Below, piece after piece: positions 35,801 to 41,827 of a DNA stretch of 64,000 bases. Under the pieces are notes generated by a model that saw only the letters and a program-made list of their open reading frames with translations, had not been told where the DNA came from and did not search any database. A program made the position numbers and the translations under genes. The stretch comes from an uncultured Thermoanaerobaculia bacterium (GTDB lineage Bacteria > Acidobacteriota > Thermoanaerobaculia > Multivoradales > Multivoraceae), in assembly GCA_951812325.1 (NCBI GenBank), contig OX638294.1, forward strand, positions 62,001-126,000. Direction: 5' to 3'. How positions within the stretch are numbered: the stretch's first letter is position 1; the number at the start of each line of letters is the position of its first letter.

Positions 35801-36356
35801 GCAGGGCCTGCCGGGGGCCGAGGCGGTAGAGGAGCAGCTCAGGGCGATCAAGGAGCAGCGTGCGCTTCTCGAAGAGACCGACCGCCTCGCGCCGCTGGCG
35901 GGCCGGCTCGCCGGCGCACTGCGCGAGGCGCTCACCGCGCGGCGCAGCGAACTCGGCGCCGCCGTCAGAGCCGCCGTGGCCGAGCTCTCCAGCGATGCGA
36001 CCTGGCAGCGCCTGGACCCGGACGACCAGGACGGAATCCTCCGGCAATGCCGCCTGCAACCACCGGCCGGGACGCCGATAGCCACCGTCGAGGAGCTTCT
36101 CGCCAGCCTTGACGATCGCCCCCTCTCCGCCTGGCAGGCCGAGGTCGACGCCGTCCGCGAGCGAGCGTCCCGGGCACTCGCCGAAGCCGCGCAGCAGCTC
36201 CGCGCCGGCGCCGGCGAGCCGGGCGAACGGCCGCCGACCAGCATCACGATCCGCCGCGGCACCCTCGCCAACGAGCCAGCCGTGCGGGAGTGGCTGCAGG
36301 AACAGGAGGGGAAGCTGCTGGAGGCGGTGCGCCGGGGACCGGTGGTGCTGCGGTGA
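32883..36356 (+). CDS. brxC: BREX ATPase BrxC (PglY-like)
   Basis: An 1157-residue protein. GTG 32883 yields the family opening MKIHELLDRDPRGARLGNNG. Walker A is WVSGFFGSGKSHLLKM (about residues 73-88) and Walker B is TVLVLDEVQQYIG (about 262-274). The remainder is a long helical region that ends VRRGPVVLR, as BrxC proteins usually do. BrxC is the large AAA+-like motor of BREX, which methylates host DNA and blocks phage replication without cutting DNA. The stop is followed in the same frame by a coding-like remnant, and pglX, normally the next gene, lies 9.2 kb away because accessory modules are inserted here. Confidence 0.93.
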   Translation: MKIHELLDRDPRGARLGNNGQARLDVEGGRSESVLREELSTFVCDGRFGDALQRILDRYLANLGAARQDAAWVSGFFGSGKSHLLKMAAHLWCNTEFADGSRARSLAGGALPGDVQAALRELDTQTTRAGRRPVAAAGTLLGGNDWVRRTVLEIVLRACGWPDQYAQAQFCFWLREEGALDAVRAAVEAGGRDWLRELNNLYVSPVLAGAVVQAVPGFAGDVQAAMQALRAQFPPTREDITTEQFVDAARRALSDGDDLPHTVLVLDEVQQYIGGNEDRSSAITELAEAVQTRFDSRVMLVGAGQSALSADTPHLAKLRDRFVIRVELTDADVEAVTRRVLLAKKQSAVPELEKLFETHAGEIARHLQDTRMAPRPEDAAHRVDDYPLLPARRRFWEACFRAVDAGGAQSQLRSRLRILHDSLDALASRDLGAAIPASDLFSALAPDMVSTGVLLGELDTRIRRLDDGTKRGRLRRDLCGLAFLIGRLPREEAVDTGLRATPATLADLLVTDITRDASAFRHEVETELAALADGGELLRVAGEYRLQTTEGAEWDRAYREHIGAMRQDEVEIARVRNQLFGREAEEAVRPLRLTQGSSKVLRRLKLHAGEEAPAPDAEAVVVWWRDGWSARQRAVENDARRAGVESPTLFVWLPRRNADDLRDRILAVAAARRVLDLKGSPASPEGRAAREGMESRLEDAVRQRTELVLDVLRAATVYQGGGTEVYGDDLRQRIERGATASLARLFPEFDKADHRSWEVALRRARQGSDTPLQIVGWDGQTAEHPVAREVLAKTVAGARGTELHRTLRAAPFGWPQDAVDAVVVALHRSGHLRATRNGVPVAPGALDQAGIKSAEFRPEKVVLTAAQRIGLRGLFQEAGLNVKSGEEAPAAPAFLESLRKLAADSGGAPPLPPAPDIAFLGELSQRVGPEQLAAIHEQRESIGAAIAAWRALSERRRSREPAWRLATALRRHAQGLPGAEAVEEQLRAIKEQRALLEETDRLAPLAGRLAGALREALTARRSELGAAVRAAVAELSSDATWQRLDPDDQDGILRQCRLQPPAGTPIATVEELLASLDDRPLSAWQAEVDAVRERASRALAEAAQQLRAGAGEPGERPPTSITIRRGTLANEPAVREWLQEQEGKLLEAVRRGPVVLR

Positions 36357-36380
36357 GAGAAGCCTCCGTCGTCTCGCGCC

Positions 36381-36500
36381 GCACTCAACGCCGGCCTCGC
36401 CGTCTCCGCGGCCCCGGACATCCTCGACGCGTTCGGCATCGCCGATCACGGCGAGAACGTGGGCGAGCCGGAAGAGTTCTTCCCCGGCCTCGTCCCGTAG
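36381..36500 (+). pseudogene. Coding remnant downstream of brxC
   Basis: Forty codons read ALNAGLAVSAAPDILDAFGI then ADHGENVGEPEEFFPGLVP and a stop, in the same frame as brxC but after its TGA. All but two or three codons end in G or C, so this was coding sequence. It looks like the C-terminus of a lost protein that I cannot identify. It marks the left junction of the accessory modules between brxC and pglX. Confidence 0.45.
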
Positions 36501-36560
36501 GCCGTCATGGCTCGCTGGCGTTGCCGAGCTCCAGTCCCCCGGCGCAGCGCCCTGTGTGGT

Positions 36561-36596
36561 TTGCTTTGAATACATCTTCGGCGTATCTTGACGATA
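36561..36596 (+). promoter_or_regulatory. Promoter with overlapping palindrome for the XRE-ImmA gene
   Basis: TTGCTT (36561-36566), 17 bases and TATCTT (36584-36589) form a good sigma-70-type promoter in an AT-rich pocket. The -10 lies in the palindrome TATC-TTGAC-GATA (36584-36596), a likely operator for autorepression by the encoded HTH protein. GGAGGT precedes the ATG at 36709. Confidence 0.5.
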
Positions 36597-36708
36597 GAGG
36601 TGGGCTTCCGTTACGTTTGGCGCGTGCGACGACGGTTCCCGGGTCGCCTCGGCGGGGAACGCACGCACGACACATGCACCGGGAACTGAAGCCGGGAGGT
36701 GACGTGAA

Positions 36709-38001
36709 ATGGGAATGACCACGGAGGAACTCGCGGCCCGCATGCGCGCGGCGAGGAAGGCTGCGGGGCTGACCCAGGAGGCGGTCGCGGACGCCCTGGG
36801 GCTCTCCCGGCCCGCCGTATCCCAGATGGAGTCCGGCAGAAGGGCAGTCTCGGGCCTTGAACTGGAACGCCTTGCCCGCTTGTGCGGGCGGGGTCTGGGG
36901 GACTTCTTCCGTGACTCCTTCACGACCGAAGGCAACGCGACCGTGGCGCTCTTCCGACGGCATCCGGAGTTCAGCAGCGACTCGGACCTTCGCGAAGCTC
37001 TGGGCGAGGCGCTGGCGTTTGGGCGTTCGCTCTCCGACCTCGAGGATCTCCTCCAGATCGACAGGGGAGAAACGGTGGCGGCCTCGTACAGGAGTTCCGG
37101 CCTGCAGGGCAAGTGGGTTGCGATTCAGCAGGGCGAGCGAACCGCGGAAGCGGAACGGAGGCGCCTGGGTCTGGGAATCGAACCGCTGCCCGAGATGCTT
37201 GATCTGATGGAGAGCCAGGGAGTTCATGCGGTCGCGTTGCGTCTGCCTGAGCAGATCTCCGGCTTGACGGTGGTGGACGCCGCCGCTGGTGTGGTCGTCG
37301 CCGTCAACGGACGGCACGGGTTCCACCGGCAGCGCTTCTCCCTGGCCCACGAGTACGCTCATGTCCTGCTGGATTGCGACAGACAGGCTTGCGTGAGCCG
37401 TCGGACTCACCAGGACTCGTTGATCGAGGTGCGGGCGAACTCCTTTGCGGCCGCTTTCCTTCTCCCCGCTGCCGGGGTTCAGCGGTTCGTGGAGCACCTC
37501 GCCAAGGGGCGTGCAGGCCGGATTCGGCGGCAGGTATCCGATGGTCGGCACGTCCAGACCGCGGAGCGACGTTCGCCGCCCGGCAGCCAGCAGATGCGGC
37601 TCCACGATCTGGTGATGCTGGCCCATCGCTTCGGCGTCAGCCGGCCGGCCGCCCTCTACCGCTTGAAGAGCCTCCGCCTGATCACCGAGCGGGAGCGTTC
37701 GGCCCTCGCTGAACAGCACGCCACCCACGGCAAGCGAGTTGCCCGTCTGCTCGGCCTCGCGACCCCTAGCGGTCAATCCCGGTGTGTCCCCCGCAAGCGC
37801 CTCGTCGCACTCGGCATCGAGGCTCTCCAGCAGGACCTCATTTCCTACGGCAAACTCCGTGAGCTGGCCCGGCAGGTCGATGTGCCTGAGGATGACCTGG
37901 AAGAGATCGTCGTCCGTTCAGGCATCGACCTGTGGCCACCGGTCGATGTAGCACCCGTGGACTGGGCGGCTCTTGAAGGAACTGAATCGTGCCGCGAGTA
38001 G
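36709..38001 (+). CDS. XRE-family regulator with ImmA/IrrE metallopeptidase domain
   Basis: A 430-residue protein. Residues about 5-60 form a Cro/CI HTH (RKAAGLTQEAVADALGLSRP). The ImmA/IrrE (DUF955) zinc-protease motif is RFSLAHEYAHVLLDCD (HEYAH, about residue 213), with a downstream acidic region. Such proteins act as antitoxins or as proteases that cleave a repressor on damage. The C-terminal part (SYGKLRELARQVDVPEDDLEEI) probably contacts the downstream toxin. A PIN-toxin start overlaps its 3' end, so this was the antitoxin of a toxin pair; the PIN gene is now truncated. It has its own promoter and operator. Confidence 0.85.
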   Translation: MGMTTEELAARMRAARKAAGLTQEAVADALGLSRPAVSQMESGRRAVSGLELERLARLCGRGLGDFFRDSFTTEGNATVALFRRHPEFSSDSDLREALGEALAFGRSLSDLEDLLQIDRGETVAASYRSSGLQGKWVAIQQGERTAEAERRRLGLGIEPLPEMLDLMESQGVHAVALRLPEQISGLTVVDAAAGVVVAVNGRHGFHRQRFSLAHEYAHVLLDCDRQACVSRRTHQDSLIEVRANSFAAAFLLPAAGVQRFVEHLAKGRAGRIRRQVSDGRHVQTAERRSPPGSQQMRLHDLVMLAHRFGVSRPAALYRLKSLRLITERERSALAEQHATHGKRVARLLGLATPSGQSRCVPRKRLVALGIEALQQDLISYGKLRELARQVDVPEDDLEEIVVRSGIDLWPPVDVAPVDWAALEGTESCRE

Positions 38002-38063
38002 CGATCGACGCAAGCGTGCTGATCAACTTCCTGGGTGCCGTAATCAATAGGATATGCGAATAG
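37989..38063 (+). pseudogene. Truncated PIN-domain toxin (first 24 codons)
   Basis: GTG 37989 begins MPRVAIDASVLINFLGAV, the first strand of a PIN domain with its catalytic Asp, overlapping the end of the XRE-ImmA gene by 13 bases. It then reads INRICE and stops at 38063, right at the start of the TIR gene. The other 100 or so codons are gone, apparently replaced by the TIR/RipA-like module. Confidence 0.75.
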
Positions 38064-38065
38064 CC

Positions 38066-38470
38066 ATGAAGACATACCACCTGTTCATCAGTCACTCCTG
38101 GACCTACGGAAGCCAGTACGCGAGATTGGTCGCGCTGCTGAAGGCGAGGCCCAGGTTCCGATTCAAGGACTACTCCGTGCCGCGCGACGATCCGATCCAC
38201 AATCCCGGATCCGAGGCAAAGCTGCGCGAGGCCATTCGCAGGCAGATGAGATCGTGCCACGTAGTCGTCGTACTTGCCGGCGTCTACGCCACCCACAGCA
38301 AGTGGATCAACGTCGAGATCTCCTTGGCGCAGCAGTACGACAAGCCGATCGTGGCTGTGGCGCCTTGGGCCAGCCGGAGGATCTCGGCGCGCGTCCGCGA
38401 GGCGGCGGACGAGATCACCCGTTGGAACGCCGGGAGCGTTGTAGGGGCTATCAGAAAGGTTGCGCCATGA
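38066..38470 (+). CDS. TIR-like (DUF1863/ThsB-type) protein
   Basis: A 134-residue protein starting MKTYHLFISHSWTYGSQYA. FISHSW is the first strand and loop of the DUF1863 TIR family, and SKWINVEISLAQQYDKPIV carries the Glu expected at the catalytic site. DUF1863 TIR proteins such as ThsB use NAD to make cyclic ADP-ribose signals upon infection. An upstream in-frame ATG at 38054 lies in the PIN remnant and is less likely. The stop overlaps the membrane-protein gene (ATGA), so the two form a pair in which the TIR protein probably signals to the membrane protein. Confidence 0.82.
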   Translation: MKTYHLFISHSWTYGSQYARLVALLKARPRFRFKDYSVPRDDPIHNPGSEAKLREAIRRQMRSCHVVVVLAGVYATHSKWINVEISLAQQYDKPIVAVAPWASRRISARVREAADEITRWNAGSVVGAIRKVAP

Positions 38471-38919
38471 CCGAGACACGACAAGAGGAACTGCTTGCCA
38501 TCTACAAGCTCCATGCGGAACTCGCCGACCGTGCGAGCCAGCGACGCGAGGGCGCGAATCGCCTTTACGTGAGCCTGCTTCTGGGGCTCCTGGTGTTCCT
38601 CGCCGCGCTGCTTCGATTCGGCGGAGACGACGAGACGACGCGCCTCATGGCCTGTGCCGCCGGCGTGTTCGGGGCGCTGTTGGCCGGTTCGTGGTATGTC
38701 GTCATCCGCTCGTACCGGCAGCTCAACACGGGCAAGTTCCAGGCCCTTCTCGATCTGGAGAAGAAACTGGCCTATCCGTTCTTCGGCCGGGAATGGAAGC
38801 TGCTCGGCGAGGGGCGGGACGTGAGCCGCTACTGGAGACTGACCGTAGTCGAGACGACATTGCCGGCTCTCTTCGCGCTGCTCTTCCTGGCTTTGGCCGG
38901 CTTCGCCTGCACACTGTAG
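38467..38919 (+). CDS. RipA-like/SLATT-like two-helix membrane protein
   Basis: A 150-residue protein with two membrane helices near residues 33-48 and 54-72, a conserved cytosolic segment (SYRQLNTGKFQALLDLEKKL, then FGREWKLLGEG) and a third hydrophobic stretch at the C-terminus (LPALFALLFLALAGFAC). This resembles the RipA-family octameric membrane proteins and the SLATT class that bacteria pair with signal-making enzymes in defence. Cotranslated with the TIR gene. I infer a pore or membrane-damage effector; no activity is shown. Confidence 0.65.
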   Translation: MTETRQEELLAIYKLHAELADRASQRREGANRLYVSLLLGLLVFLAALLRFGGDDETTRLMACAAGVFGALLAGSWYVVIRSYRQLNTGKFQALLDLEKKLAYPFFGREWKLLGEGRDVSRYWRLTVVETTLPALFALLFLALAGFACTL

Positions 38920-39112
38920 TGCTGGAAGGGACGAAGGAATAGTCCGTGTTGACCAGCATCCAGAGCACTCCAGTAGCAGCAAGAGGAGCAACTGCTGGAA
39001 GCTGCGCCGAAGGGGTCGGTGGTGCGGCGGTGAGGCATCGGGACGATTTTCGGTCATCGGTCGGTCTACTGGCTGTGGACTGGGATTTTGTGCAAGGACA
39101 CTCGTCAACGTA
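38920..39112 (+). other. 193-bp leader upstream of the reverse transcriptase
   Basis: No gene is seen. Segments GACCAGCA and TGCTGG, and CCAGTAGCAG and CTGCTGG, can pair, so a structured RNA is possible but not convincing. It probably contains the promoter of the RT-nitrilase genes. Confidence 0.3.
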
Positions 39113-41827
39113 ATGAAAGGTCGGGCCGAGATTCACACTGCAGCGCTTCAGGCGCTATCTCATCCGCTGGTTCTTCGCGGCGCGTGGCTTCGCGTGGACG
39201 GTTGGTATCGCAGCGGCAACTTGGCTCCTCAGCCTGAGCTCGCTCGGTGGCGCCTTCATCCTGAAGGTGAGCTGCGCTCGCTTGCCTTGGATCTGCGAAA
39301 CCGGGAATGGACGCCCGGCGCTTGGCTCCAGGTTCCGTACCCCAAGCGGGGCGCTTGCTTGCGCCACTACACGATGCCCTCCGTGCGCGACCAGGTTGCG
39401 TTCATGGCGTTCCTGGTGCTCCTAGGCCCTTGGCTGGATCGCCAACTCGAGAACTTTGCATTCGGCAATCGGTGGTACCGGCCGATTCGATGGGACCGGC
39501 GGTGTACGCGCGCTCAGTGGAGGAGAGGATCCTATCCGCTGCTCACGGGCAAGGCATACTTGTCTTACGCCCGATCTCACGGGCTCTACCGTCGCGTGGC
39601 TCACTGGACGGTGGCTCGGATGACGAAGGCGCCGTTGCGCGACCGGGACTACGGAGGGCCGCTTCAGCACCCCGACCACTACGGGTCGAAGTGGCTTCCG
39701 GAGTGGGCAGCGGAGGACTGGTGGGAAAGTCAAGCCTGCGTTGATCAGCGTGCCTACTGGGCAGCACTGGACCTGCAGCTTGCATACCCCTCTGTTCGAC
39801 TTGGTCGACTGCGCGAGAGCATTCACCGCATGAAAGGCGCGGTGCCGGGCGACGAGTTGAGTGGCTTTCCCTCGGCCGTTTGTGACTCCTTGGCTTGCCG
39901 CGAGATCCTGCAGCTCCTGGGACACTGGCTTGTTCGTGCCCTCGAACAAGTAAGAGTTTCCGGGGACGTCCCGAAGGACGCTTGGCGCCCTTGCTGTGCA
40001 GCTCCTCAACTGCCTTCCGAGAACCAGGGCCTTCCCACCGCTCGAAAGCCGCCGCACTGTGCCGCTCCAGCGCCGGTTGGACCTCAACTGCCTCCCGAGA
40101 ACCAGGGCCTTCCCACCGGGCTTGCGGTATCGGGGCTCTTGATGAACGTCCTCCTTCACTCGGCTGACGGCGAGCTCCTGGCGAAACTGAAGGACCGGCA
40201 AGGAGCCAGCCGAAGCGCCATCCTCAGATTCGCGGACGACATGTACCTTCTGTCGAGGTCCGCTAGCGGTCTGGTTGGGCTCATCGACGACGTCTGGAGC
40301 GCCTTGGCCGGCGACGTCTCCGCCGTGCTTGCCAGCAAGGTCTCGCCATCCAACCTCTACCTGAATCTCGGGAAGGTCGATCCCCCGGAGTTGAAGGAGT
40401 TGGTGAAGGCCTATCTTACCGAGCACGGCTGGAAAGAGTGCAAGATCTGCAAGGAGCTACGACGTCCTTGCAAATCCGGCACATCTGAATCGGCCCCGAC
40501 GTTTGCCTCTTGGTGGCGTTCCTCACGGGACGGCCGGAGATCATCAGCTGCCGCGCTTCGACGTACGGCCGTGGGGCCAAGGGAAGTAGGTCCGTTCGTC
40601 ACGACACTTGTGGCTCGACTGAGCGACTTGGGCACAGATACTCTCGCGGAGCGTTTCGGCGACGAAGCTCGCAATCGTCGCGACCGACTTCACGAACTCG
40701 CCCGGTTCGATATCGACGACAAGCAGGTTCGCCCTGAAACCCGCCGGACGTTCGCAGTCAATCGACTCGTCAGGGTCTGGTTGCCACCCGATCACGACAC
40801 TGCGAGCACCGCCCTCTCGGATGTTCGCGAGTCGACCGCCTACGTGCTGCGTGAGACACCGTGGAAGTTCTCGCTTTGGAGGGCTGTCGTACGGGCGGCT
40901 GCGTTGCGTCCAACTGGAGCGACTGACGAAGACAGCAGTCTTGCTGTGGAGTGGCTTGTCGACCGGCTCCGGCACATCGCACACGTCGACGTTAACGGCG
41001 ATCCGAGATCGTGGATGAACACGTGGCCAGAAGATGCGGGTCGGCTACGACATCAGCGAGATCCACTTTGGAAGGAACAGTACCTGTCCTACCACCGGGC
41101 GGTTTTCTGGCAATCGCTGGGCGATGTTCTGAGAGAGCTCTGGCACCATCACGGTCGCGTCAAGCGTCCGCCCGTGGGCGATGCCGGCCCTCCGCCGAGT
41201 TGGTGGACGCTTCGGGCGATTCCTGCCGGAGATCACACCGCCGTCGCCGCGCTGCTAGGGGCGTTGGACAAGTGGAGCGATGTGCTTTATCCGTCTGATG
41301 GGATGTCGGATTGTCTCAAGCGATGGCCTTGGGAGCTAGATCAGCTTGTAGCGGCCGTTCTCGCGTCCGCTGTTCGGCCTGAGGTGGCCGAGGGGTTGCG
41401 GCGCGCCGAACGCCCGGGTGGGACGCTCATGGTGCCGCGTTCCCCCTTTGGCGAATCGGCACCGCGAACGATGGACATCCTGGCAGGTGCCGAGCGTGTT
41501 CTTCGGTCGCGAGAGCGAGCGAGAGATCTGAAGGAAAGCGGGCTCGCCCACGTCTACTTGGCGGGCCGGAAGAGTAGCTTGGCCCCCCTTCTCTCCCCGG
41601 AGAACGAAGGGCCCCGGATTCTGGGAACTCTGAGCGACCCTGACCGCACGATCTCCATCGGAGTCGCTCTTGGCTGTGTGGATGACATTGGTCGGGATCT
41701 ACTGAAGGAGGCGGCGGTTGTTGACCCTGCGGCGATGGCCCGAAGGGTCCTGCGGGAACCCCTGGCCCTCCAGGAGTACGCTCGTGCTCGGCGTCTGTTT
41801 CTTGCGCACGAAGAGGGAACCTCGTAG
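39113..41827 (+). CDS. Defence-type reverse transcriptase (DRT/UG group)
   Basis: A 904-residue RT-fold protein. Motif A is YWAALDLQLAYPSV (about residue 212), motif B GLPTGLAVSGLLMN (about 340) and the catalytic pair ILRFADDMYLLS (FADD, about 371). An N-terminal segment resembles group-II-derived RTs (LRHYTMPSVRDQVAFMAFL). The long C-terminal region (about residues 400-900) is unrecognised. The next gene encodes a nitrilase-like enzyme and overlaps by one base, recalling DRT systems in which RT and nitrilase are fused. Codon use differs from the neighbourhood: in 61 codons that I counted near the start only 36 end in G or C. Start ATG 39113; GGTCG follows. Confidence 0.8.
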   Translation: MKGRAEIHTAALQALSHPLVLRGAWLRVDGWYRSGNLAPQPELARWRLHPEGELRSLALDLRNREWTPGAWLQVPYPKRGACLRHYTMPSVRDQVAFMAFLVLLGPWLDRQLENFAFGNRWYRPIRWDRRCTRAQWRRGSYPLLTGKAYLSYARSHGLYRRVAHWTVARMTKAPLRDRDYGGPLQHPDHYGSKWLPEWAAEDWWESQACVDQRAYWAALDLQLAYPSVRLGRLRESIHRMKGAVPGDELSGFPSAVCDSLACREILQLLGHWLVRALEQVRVSGDVPKDAWRPCCAAPQLPSENQGLPTARKPPHCAAPAPVGPQLPPENQGLPTGLAVSGLLMNVLLHSADGELLAKLKDRQGASRSAILRFADDMYLLSRSASGLVGLIDDVWSALAGDVSAVLASKVSPSNLYLNLGKVDPPELKELVKAYLTEHGWKECKICKELRRPCKSGTSESAPTFASWWRSSRDGRRSSAAALRRTAVGPREVGPFVTTLVARLSDLGTDTLAERFGDEARNRRDRLHELARFDIDDKQVRPETRRTFAVNRLVRVWLPPDHDTASTALSDVRESTAYVLRETPWKFSLWRAVVRAAALRPTGATDEDSSLAVEWLVDRLRHIAHVDVNGDPRSWMNTWPEDAGRLRHQRDPLWKEQYLSYHRAVFWQSLGDVLRELWHHHGRVKRPPVGDAGPPPSWWTLRAIPAGDHTAVAALLGALDKWSDVLYPSDGMSDCLKRWPWELDQLVAAVLASAVRPEVAEGLRRAERPGGTLMVPRSPFGESAPRTMDILAGAERVLRSRERARDLKESGLAHVYLAGRKSSLAPLLSPENEGPRILGTLSDPDRTISIGVALGCVDDIGRDLLKEAAVVDPAAMARRVLREPLALQEYARARRLFLAHEEGTS
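40004..40118 (+). repeat. 37-bp repeat near RT motif B
   Basis: CCTCAACTGCCTTCCGAGAA plus CCAGGGCCTTCCCACCG occurs at 40004-40040 and, with a single T/C change, at 40082-40118. The 78-base spacing is in frame and gives QLPSENQGLPT twice just before motif B. Confidence 0.9.

Noticed and set aside
36354..36356. brxC stop as a nonsense mutation with the gene continuing to 36500
   Set aside because: BrxC proteins end close to the sequence seen here (GPVVLR), so the stop is natural and the following codons belong to something else.
38920..39112. Non-coding RNA partner of the reverse transcriptase
   Set aside because: Only weak complementary segments are present and no retron- or DRT2-like repeat structure is evident, so I list the region only as a leader.
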